Source of the DNA: Jaenimonas drosophilae
Lineage: Eukaryota; Euglenozoa; Kinetoplastea; Trypanosomatida; Trypanosomatidae
DNA: 22,202 bases
Direction: 5' to 3'
NCBI GenBank assembly: GCA_030849065.1
Contig: JASAON010001410.1
Location: forward strand, 1 to 22,202
The position numbers and the translations under genes are program-made. Under the pieces are notes generated by a model that worked only from the letters and a program-made list of their open reading frames with translations, searched no databases and was not told the DNA's origin. Positions 1 to 5,908 of the stretch are shown here, piece by piece. Position 1 is the stretch's first letter; each line of letters starts with the position of its first letter.

Positions 1-78
1 CGTCGCCGCGAGCGCAAGGCTCGCCAAGTGGTGCCCAAGAAGAAGGCCTCCTTCGTTGTTCATCGCGAGTGGGAGTAA
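1..78 (+). CDS. 3' end of an unidentified basic protein (partial)
   Basis: Frame 1 is open from the window edge and stops at TAA 76-78, giving 25 residues rich in Arg and Lys (it begins RRRERKAR and ends VVHREWE). The basic composition and the G/C-ending codons match the coding genes downstream. The tail would suit a nucleolar or RNA-binding protein, but 25 residues do not identify a family and I do not recognise it. Frame 2 is also open through this stretch, so the frame choice rests on composition and codon bias. The gene is on the same strand as all later protein genes. Confidence 0.55.
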   Translation, partial: RRRERKARQVVPKKKASFVVHREWE

Positions 79-181
79 GAACCCTACTGTATGGTCTGGT
101 GCGTCGCAGTCAGCCCCTCGTTGCTGTTCATTATCTCCTGCTGAAAGTGAGAGGCTTGTGAATGGGCAGAGAGGCTGTGTT

Positions 182-225
182 GCAAGCTAGGCAATAGGGC
201 CGTTAAAACGGCTGCCTAGGCTTGC
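182..225 (+). repeat. Bulged inverted repeat / hairpin
   Basis: Three 6, 6 and 5 bp helices stack in register. GCAAGC 182-187 pairs with GCTTGC 220-225. TAGGCA 188-193 pairs with TGCCTA 213-218. GCCGT 199-203 pairs with ACGGC 208-212 around a TAAA loop. The bulges are ATAGG (194-198) on the left and one G (219) on the right. It lies about 100 nt after the upstream stop codon, so it would sit in that gene's 3' UTR. Confidence 0.75.
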
Positions 226-1037
226 TTTGGCTGTTTGGTCACGTTTCCAGTCTTTTTTTTTTTCTGGCCCATCTTTCGTTTGCTTTTGTTTTGTGTTGTA
301 TTTTTGTGTTCTTTTTGTGTTTATGTTACGATGATGGTGGTGCTGGGGTACTCCAGCCAATAACTAAAACGCGTTGGGAGGGATGCATGGGCAGTGAATC
401 GTTCCGCTTGTTGTTGCGCACTACTTCCCTTTCTCGTCCAAATCGGGGGGTACCACCAATACACATACCATCACGTACATGGACGGCATAGACGAACAAC
501 ATCCACACAAAACACAGTGATGTCTAGCTCCTTGGGGCTGGCACATAGTGACTGTGGCTGCCAACTCTCTCCCGGTGACCACAGGGGGTTATTCGGCACG
601 CTACGGTCCACTATGGCTTGTGTATGTAGGATATGTTCCGATGGCCCTCTTCTTCGAGGTTACTTTACTATGTTGCGTCGACGCCGTTATATTGGAAAAA
701 CACAATTTGTTGTGCATTTCGTTATGAGCGAGGAAAAAAAATACAGGATCTTCACGGCTGTTGTCGGTTTGAGCGCAGAGTACTCACAGTTCCCACGCTG
801 CATGAGACACCCTCTCTCCCTCTCTGTTTTTCATGAGCGTTCCACACACACAAATAAACCCACTGATTGTGCGTATGTGAGTGTGTATATATGCGTCTGG
901 GTGCTTTTATCGTCGAAGCGCGTACTTTCCAGACAGACAAGCATGTGAGCCACGATCTGCAGCTGGCCTCTCGTGTTTTCATGTGTAGGCAGGATGTTCT
1001 TTTTTTTTCCCCCGGCAGTCAATAGCGCCACGCCAGT

Positions 1038-1056
1038 CCCACTCCCGGCGAGTGGG
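1038..1056. repeat. 7-bp hairpin in the long spacer
   Basis: CCCACTC (1038-1044) and GAGTGGG (1050-1056) pair perfectly around a 5-nt CCGGC loop. No function can be assigned. Confidence 0.55.
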
Positions 1057-1395
1057 TAGAGAAGGGGGGCATGATGCACTCTTTCCCCTCCTGTATGTGG
1101 TGTTTGCCAGGTTGAGAAACCCCAAATGAATCCTCCACTCACCTTTTCTATGATTTACAACACAGGTGTACATCCCACACACACACACACACATAGGAAG
1201 AACGAAGCGTGGCCAGAGGTGTTTGGCATCCTGACGATCTGGGGCACTACTGTGGGGACGACACCAAACGAACGCAAGCACATCTGGCTGCACTTTTCAG
1301 TTATTAACGTGTGGGGTGGACTAACGTTGCCCATTGTCTGTTCGCACGCATCCATTTTCACCAACCATAGAACCTGCTCCTTCTACGTAGGCCGG

Positions 1396-1413
1396 TCTCC
1401 TTCTCTCGTTGAG
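1396..1413 (+). promoter_or_regulatory. Predicted trans-splice acceptor, kinase gene
   Basis: A short pyrimidine tract (TCTCCTTCTCTCG) is followed by the first AG at 1412-1413. This would leave a 29-nt leader with no ATG before the kinase start. The tract is short and nearby AGs are possible alternatives. Confidence 0.5.
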
Positions 1414-1442
1414 GGTGTGAGGGCCTCCATACACCGTTGCCC

Positions 1443-2510
1443 ATGGCCTCTTTTGATCTGGATGGAGAGATTGAGCAGCGCTACAAGATTTACAAGCACA
1501 TTGGCAGCGGCGCATATGGCGTAGTCTGGTGTGCGGTGGACACCTACACGGGTGCGCAAGTGGCTCTCAAGAAGGTGTTTGATGCCTTTGGAAACCAACA
1601 AGATGCGCAGAGGACCTACCGTGAAGTTGGCCTCCTCCGGGCCTTGGCTGGCAACCCGCGTGTTGTGGCACTTCAGAACGTCGTACGTGCCGCCAACAAC
1701 GTCGATCTCTATCTTGTCTTTGAGATTGCCGAAACCGACCTAACCGTTGTGCTTCGCAAGAATATCCTTCAGGATGTACACCGCAAGTACCTCACTTATC
1801 AGCTCATCAAGGTGGTGGCCCAGTTGCACGCCCGCAACGTCATTCACCGCGATTTGAAGCCATCCAACGTCTTTGTGAATGCTGATTGCACCATTAAGCT
1901 TGGCGATTTTGGCCTTGCACGTTGCGTATCCAAGAAAGACAACATCAAGGAGAGCGACTTCGTGGATTTAACGGAGTACATCGCAACGCGGTGGTACCGA
2001 TCTCCAGAGATCTTGGTCAAGTCGTCCGTGTACACCACCGCCATGGATATGTGGGCCATTGGCTGTGTGTTGGGGGAGCTCCTCACGGGGAAGCCCTTGT
2101 TTGCGGGGAGCTCAACCCTCAACCAACTCACCCTCATTGTGGCCGCCACGGGAGCACCAACGGAGGAAGACGTGGATAGCCTCCGCGCCAAGGAGGCGTG
2201 GACGATGGTGGAGTCGCTGCCCTCGCACATCACCCGCGACCGCCTACGCGATCGTCTCAAGAGCTACGATGCCAACGCCGTAGATCTCATCACGAAGCTG
2301 ATTGTTTTTAACCCGACGAAGCGGCTGACGTCTGTGGAAGCGCTGCAGCACCCGTACGTGGCAGAGTTCTTCACGCCGCAGGACCTCACCGACTTGGCGG
2401 AGCAGCATCCTTTTGTGCTGCCTCTGCCAGATTACAAGCACTACCCCGCGGCGGACTACAAAAAGGCTGTCTACGACATCATTGCGAAGCACTTTCGTCA
2501 TACCGTATGA
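1443..2510 (+). CDS. MAPK15: MAP kinase of the ERK7/8 (MAPK15) type
   Basis: A 355-residue Ser/Thr kinase. The sequence shows the Gly-rich loop GSGAYG (21-26), the VALK lysine K43, HRDLKPSN (135-142), DFG (155-157), a TEY activation motif (177-179) and YRSPE (185-189). KKVFDAFGNQQDAQRTYRE (43-61), LVFEIAETDL and GKPLFAGSSTLNQL match the ERK7/8 subfamily rather than ERK1/2. Members of this family autophosphorylate the TEY motif and act in ciliogenesis, basal body function and genome maintenance. The ATG at 1443 (CCCATGG context) is chosen; an in-frame TTG two codons upstream is not a plausible eukaryotic start. The protein ends about 45 residues after the kinase core, so it lacks the long C-terminal tail typical of animal MAPK15. 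Kinase identity is certain; the subfamily is likely. Confidence 0.92.
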   Translation: MASFDLDGEIEQRYKIYKHIGSGAYGVVWCAVDTYTGAQVALKKVFDAFGNQQDAQRTYREVGLLRALAGNPRVVALQNVVRAANNVDLYLVFEIAETDLTVVLRKNILQDVHRKYLTYQLIKVVAQLHARNVIHRDLKPSNVFVNADCTIKLGDFGLARCVSKKDNIKESDFVDLTEYIATRWYRSPEILVKSSVYTTAMDMWAIGCVLGELLTGKPLFAGSSTLNQLTLIVAATGAPTEEDVDSLRAKEAWTMVESLPSHITRDRLRDRLKSYDANAVDLITKLIVFNPTKRLTSVEALQHPYVAEFFTPQDLTDLAEQHPFVLPLPDYKHYPAADYKKAVYDIIAKHFRHTV

Positions 2511-2513
2511 TGT

Positions 2514-2539
2514 TGGCAGTGGTAGGGTGAATACTGCCA
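2514..2539 (+). repeat. Small hairpin just after the kinase stop codon
   Basis: TGGCAGT (2514-2520) pairs with ACTGCCA (2533-2539) across a 12-nt loop, 3 nt downstream of the TGA. It would be at the start of the 3' UTR. It may be chance. Confidence 0.4.
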
Positions 2540-2681
2540 CTTACGGAATGTGAGCTGTGCAATTGAAGACCTACGGCATCTCCTGTCGCTCATCACCATC
2601 GCTCTCAACTGAAAAACAAACGGTAGAGGGTGGACCCTCACACTCACCACACACGAAGTGGTTCCTCATTCTGATGCATCA

Positions 2682-2720
2682 CTTGCCTTCACTTCACCCA
2701 TCCTTCTGTTTCTGGACCAG
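2682..2720 (+). promoter_or_regulatory. Predicted trans-splice acceptor, gene at 2825
   Basis: A pyrimidine-rich run (CTTGCCTTCACTTCACCC, then CCTTCTGTTTCTGG) is followed by the first AG at 2719-2720. The leader 2721-2824 has no ATG, which supports 2825 as the start. Confidence 0.6.
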
Positions 2721-2824
2721 CACTCAGTAGAGAGCAAGTACTGTACACTTAGGAGATCATCCAACTTCACTGCGGACTGGAAGACAACAACGCTGTGAAC
2801 GGGTGTACTTCATTCTCTGGCACC

Positions 2825-3376
2825 ATGCATCAGATTCCATCACCCTACCGCACCCCACCCGTTCGATGTACCGCACCTCGTCCAAAAAAGCCCGCCACGG
2901 CCGCGTCGAGCTCACCAACCACCGCCTCATCACGACCCCGTCCGGTGCCGATTGTGGAGATGGGCGTGGCGCATGAAGGGCCACACGTTTCTATTCAGGC
3001 GGCAGCTCAGCTGAGGGCCCAACTCGCGCAAGACGTCCTTCGTCAGTGGGACCTCATTGAGCGGCAGGTGAAGCTTACCGGAGTGGCTCATGGATGCGGA
3101 CGCGAGGAACGTGGACCACGGCAGGGCCCTCAACCAGAACCAATGGCGGAGGCCGCAGCAGCAGCTTCACTGTTACTGGAGCAACAGCAGCAGCAGCGCG
3201 ATGAGCGGCACCGCCATCGTCGGGATGTCCTGGCGGCAGCACACCGACACCGCCAGGCAGTGGCGCAAGGTGCCGCCGACCGGCAGGAACGTCGGCGCCA
3301 AATTGAGGCTGCACGTCTGCAGGCGAAGAACGCCTCCCGCAGCAGCTCACCGCACATGTCGTTGCTCGTGATGTAG
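2825..3376 (+). CDS. Hypothetical protein with Gln/Ala/Arg-rich helical segment
   Basis: 183 residues, family not recognised. Residues 1-45 are Pro/Ser/Thr-rich and probably disordered (SPYRTPPVRCTAPRPKKP). Residues 53-86 could be a helix (SIQAAAQLRAQLAQDVLRQW). Residues 105-170 are a charged, Ala-rich helix or coiled coil containing a run of five Gln at 120-124 and clustered His/Arg (ERHRHRRD). The Gln run is encoded by a CAG repeat. The first ATG after the predicted acceptor is 2825; a GTG ten codons upstream in frame is ignored because eukaryotic nuclear genes rarely start there. Codon third positions are G/C rich like the neighbours, which supports coding. It may be specific to kinetoplastids; no function is proposed. 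Confidence 0.72.
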   Translation: MHQIPSPYRTPPVRCTAPRPKKPATAASSSPTTASSRPRPVPIVEMGVAHEGPHVSIQAAAQLRAQLAQDVLRQWDLIERQVKLTGVAHGCGREERGPRQGPQPEPMAEAAAAASLLLEQQQQQRDERHRHRRDVLAAAHRHRQAVAQGAADRQERRRQIEAARLQAKNASRSSSPHMSLLVM

Positions 3377-3517
3377 CGAGCGGTACCCAGCCTGGACGTT
3401 GGCAATTCTCATCATCTTAACACTCTTGCGCACACACAATCGCATATATATACACACACACGTCCTACACTCGTCGTGTGGTGAACTATCCCAACACACA
3501 CACGCCTACTCTGCACA

Positions 3518-3560
3518 TCTTTTTCTCGTTTCTCTTGCTACTTTACTTCTCAATTATTAG
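3518..3560 (+). promoter_or_regulatory. Predicted trans-splice acceptor only 3 nt from the ATG
   Basis: A pyrimidine tract (CTTTTTCTCGTTTCTCTTGC and onward to 3552) leads to AG at 3559-3560. This is the only AG between about 3481 and the ATG at 3564. The predicted leader is therefore just GTC in addition to the spliced leader itself. Confidence 0.65.
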
Positions 3561-3563
3561 GTC

Positions 3564-4157
3564 ATGGGGCAGGGCTTAGGTGGCGGTGTTCTTGTGGGCG
3601 GCGCACTCTCTCTGGCGGCTGCACCAGCCCGCACCACAGCAGCCAATCATCTTCTCATCCTCGCCAGTGGTGCTGGGGTGGGCCTCGCCGTGGACTTCGC
3701 CAGCGACTGTGCCGCAAAGGTTGGGAAGGTGGCCATTGGCAGAGATGTGGTGCTCAACGCCACGGACACCCTCCGCCACGTGTACACCTTCTACTCACCG
3801 TGTGAATCCAACCCTGTGGCGAAGCTCTTCCAGCAGAAACATGAGTGGTTGGTGTTGGAATCGCACGAGCGGCGCTACTACACGGTGCAGAAGTCTCCTG
3901 CCACGGGAGATGTGCTGATGGATATGCGGCTCTCACTCCGCTCCGCCAACGATGTTGGGTTGACGGTGGCGGGACGACCCACACAAACGGGGGAGATTCG
4001 GCAGCACCGGCCTGACATGGAGTTTGATCTCCCCAACGATGTGCAGGTGGCCTACATGATTGCGTGGCTGCGCAAGGAGGACCCACGTTGGGCCTTCTCT
4101 ACCGAAAACAGCCGCCACTTCACCATTCGTGCACGCTACGCCCTCAACGATTTTTAA
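3564..4157 (+). CDS. Conserved-looking hypothetical protein with Gly/Ala-rich hydrophobic N-terminus
   Basis: 197 residues. The N-terminus MGQGLG fits a loose N-myristoylation signal (Gly2, small residue at 6). It is followed by hydrophobic Gly/Ala-rich stretches at about 8-20 and 29-46 that could associate with membrane. The folded part (about 60-190) contains QQKHEWLVLES (91-100), RRYYTVQK, VAYMIAWLRKEDPRWAFS and ENSRHF (181-186). The spacing of an H-E-W motif and a late N-x-R-H-F motif recalls LRAT-like / permuted NlpC-P60 proteins, where the second motif is usually N-C-x-H-F with the catalytic Cys. Here that position is Ser183. This resemblance is inference only. The start is fixed by the acceptor 3 nt upstream. 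No function is assigned. Confidence 0.82.
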   Translation: MGQGLGGGVLVGGALSLAAAPARTTAANHLLILASGAGVGLAVDFASDCAAKVGKVAIGRDVVLNATDTLRHVYTFYSPCESNPVAKLFQQKHEWLVLESHERRYYTVQKSPATGDVLMDMRLSLRSANDVGLTVAGRPTQTGEIRQHRPDMEFDLPNDVQVAYMIAWLRKEDPRWAFSTENSRHFTIRARYALNDF

Positions 4158-4484
4158 GACCAACGGCGCCATGCCAGTAAGGCGGAGTGGGGAGTTGGTG
4201 TTGTCGTTGGATGTTGGATGTTTGCTGGAACACGCAAGTTGAGCAGCTGTGCTCTAGCGGCAAGTACGCCATTCACACATCATGCCACGCACATGTGGTG
4301 GAGCAGGTATGGCAAACTCAGCTGTTTTTTGGCTGCTCTCAGCACCAGCCGAGTTGGAATGATGTGCTTCTCGTGTACTCAATCTTCTTCTTCTCTTTGT
4401 GTTGTGTTCCTGCTAGCTAGACGTTGGTCGAGAGTACAGGGGAGGAGTGTAGCAGCATACACATAAACACAGAAACAGCAGCCT
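4158..4484 (+). other. Intergenic spacer upstream of the CID gene
   Basis: 3' UTR and spacer. It ends in a pyrimidine tract (4382-4412) and AG 4415-4416, followed by a 68-nt ATG-free leader. Several short ATG frames precede the acceptor but show no coding bias. Confidence 0.65.
4382..4416 (+). promoter_or_regulatory. Predicted trans-splice acceptor, CID gene
   Basis: ATCTTCTTCTTCTCTTTG and a further T/G-rich run lead to CTAG, with AG at 4415-4416. A second AG follows at 4419-4420. The leader to 4484 has no ATG. Confidence 0.6.
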
Positions 4485-5384
4485 ATGCTCGAGCGTGAGG
4501 CAGTTCTTCGGCGGCTACGCCTCATCAACTCCTCGGCGAGCTCCATTGTGGGTATCGCCACATGGTGTGCCATCCACGGGGCCGACATGGAGCTCATTCT
4601 CACCTGCTTGGCTGAACAGATGCGCAGCCCCGCCACCTCTGACTCAGCACGTGCATCGATGCTCTACGTGCTCCACGAGATCATCCTCAGCTACTGCTCC
4701 AAGGAGGTCAGCGATGCGACACGGGTGGCTGTCTTCCGCCCGATTGTGCGCCACCTCCCCGTCGCGATGGACGCCGTTCTTGCTCTGCCGAGTACCGTGG
4801 AGTTGTCGGAGGTGAGCCTCGCCCTGACCAAGGTGCTCGCGTGGTGGGCCCCGCTCCAGGTATTCCCCGCTGCGTGGATGAGCACGATGCAGGATAAAGC
4901 TCAACGAATGGAGGTTCTGACTGAGTCGAGCCCCTCCACCTCCGTCGTCGCGGCATTGCAACACGCCGCCGCCCTCTCCATGCGCTACCAAACGGCGAAG
5001 GAACGGTGGCTGCGCACCAGCAAGTTGGCCGCTCATGCCGATGTGGCGTCGGCGGGTGATGTGGCGGCGTGCCGCGATGCGGCGCTTCGTGCCTTGGCCG
5101 CTCTTCGCAAGAACCTTAGCGCATCATCGTTGGGTGCTGGCGATGCCACCACCGCGGCGTGGTTGGCGTCGGAGCGAGCTCTTGTGGAGGGAAGCGCTGC
5201 GGCAGGCATCAAGGCGGAGGTGAAGCAGGAGGAGCCGCCACGGACGATGGTCAAACGGGAGACGGTGGATGCGAGCGCGGCAGGTCGGGCAGCCACCGCA
5301 GATGCCCCATTGAGCGCACGGCCACCGACAGCCGAGGTTGCCGCGGAAGAGGAGGAGGAGGATGTGCTGGCTTCCTTCTACTGA
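4485..5384 (+). CDS. CID-domain (RPRD/Rtt103-like) RNA polymerase II or RNA-processing factor
   Basis: 299 residues. Residues 1-135 look like an all-helical CTD-interacting domain. LRLINSSASSIVGIATWC (11-28) matches the CID start, where a helix is followed by 'I..lS.W...H', and ARASMLYVLHEIILSYCS (55-72) matches the 'lLYL.NDVi.ns' helix. CIDs in Pcf11, Rtt103 and RPRD1 bind phosphorylated Pol II tail heptads and couple termination to RNA processing. Residues 155-235 are helical and Ala-rich, similar in place to the coiled coil of RPRD proteins. The tail (240-299) is acidic and disordered. It carries three close psi-K-x-E motifs, IKAE (242-245), VKQE (246-249) and VKRE (256-259), typical of SUMO attachment. 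The Asn-Asp normally seen in the CID helix reads His-Glu here. ATG 4485 is the first after the acceptor. The family call is by eye; exact orthology is unclear. Confidence 0.72.
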   Translation: MLEREAVLRRLRLINSSASSIVGIATWCAIHGADMELILTCLAEQMRSPATSDSARASMLYVLHEIILSYCSKEVSDATRVAVFRPIVRHLPVAMDAVLALPSTVELSEVSLALTKVLAWWAPLQVFPAAWMSTMQDKAQRMEVLTESSPSTSVVAALQHAAALSMRYQTAKERWLRTSKLAAHADVASAGDVAACRDAALRALAALRKNLSASSLGAGDATTAAWLASERALVEGSAAAGIKAEVKQEEPPRTMVKRETVDASAAGRAATADAPLSARPPTAEVAAEEEEEDVLASFY

Positions 5385-5908
5385 TATGGATGGCGATGGA
5401 TCTCTGACTCACGTTATTGCTGTTGTTGTTGTGCGAGTATTCGTCACTGTTTCATGCATGAATATACTCCTGACCTCACCACATATGCTCTCTTTCCTTT
5501 CTCCTCTTCTTACTTCACTGGGGATGATGATGATGATGTTGTAGCTCGGTATTTGGTGGTGCGGGACGACTAGTCGATCTCCTGCTCCCCTCCTCCACCG
5601 ACTCACGCACACACACACACACACCCAACAAGGACAACACTCACACACGTCTGTAGCACCTTCACCCACATACCACCATACCTTGTTGAGTCCACGTACC
5701 GCACAAGCACACACACACACTTGCGTCGTCTTCACATCCGACCAAGGAAGTGGTGTAGCAAGTTCCCCCTCAGGCGTTTAATTGTGTTCTTGCGCGTGCT
5801 GGGGGTGTTGTTGGAGAATACTTTTAGGTCCCTGCACAACCATCAGCACCTTGTGGTTTTGGTGCAGTCGTTGTTTGAGGTGAAGAAGTTGTTGTTGTTG
5901 TTGCTGGG
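5385..5908 (+). other. Intergenic spacer and long Sec23 leader
   Basis: It contains a pyrimidine tract (5488-5519), a GAT repeat (5524-5538), CA repeats (5608-5624 and 5709-5720) and a TTG repeat just before the Sec23 ATG (5889-5903). The 364 nt from the predicted acceptor to the ATG contain no ATG at all, which argues that most of it is transcribed leader. Confidence 0.65.
5488..5544 (+). promoter_or_regulatory. Predicted trans-splice acceptor, Sec23 gene
   Basis: The strongest pyrimidine tract in the spacer (CTCTCTTTCCTTTCTCCTCT and onward) is followed by a GAT repeat and the first AG at 5543-5544. AG 5771-5772, after AGTTCCCCCTC, is an alternative that would give a leader of about 136 nt. 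Confidence 0.45.

Larger units (their letters stand above)
79..1442. other. Long intergenic spacer (1.36 kb), no convincing gene
   Basis: This is the largest gap in the window. It holds a 44-nt bulged hairpin (182-225), a T11 run (253-263) followed by a T/G-rich tract to about 325, a 7-bp hairpin (1038-1056) and a CA repeat (1176-1193). The longest open frame starts at an ATG near 523 and runs to 948 (about 141 codons). Its codons lack the G/C-ending bias of the real genes, and part of it is translated microsatellite, so I do not call it. The last ~30 nt are the predicted leader of the kinase gene. The rest is probably the 3' UTR of the upstream gene plus spacer, or may hide a small RNA gene I cannot recognise. 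Confidence 0.6.
2511..2824 (+). other. Intergenic spacer between kinase and hypothetical gene
   Basis: It contains the kinase 3' UTR with the small hairpin at its start, a pyrimidine tract (2682-2716) with AG at 2719-2720, and a 104-nt predicted leader without any ATG. No gene was seen. Confidence 0.65.

Noticed and set aside
394..948. Open frame of up to 184 codons in the first spacer (ATG form from about 523)
   Set aside because: Codon third positions lack the G/C bias of the real genes, the peptide is Cys-rich and ends in translated GT/CA repeat, and no convincing pyrimidine tract plus AG precedes its ATG.
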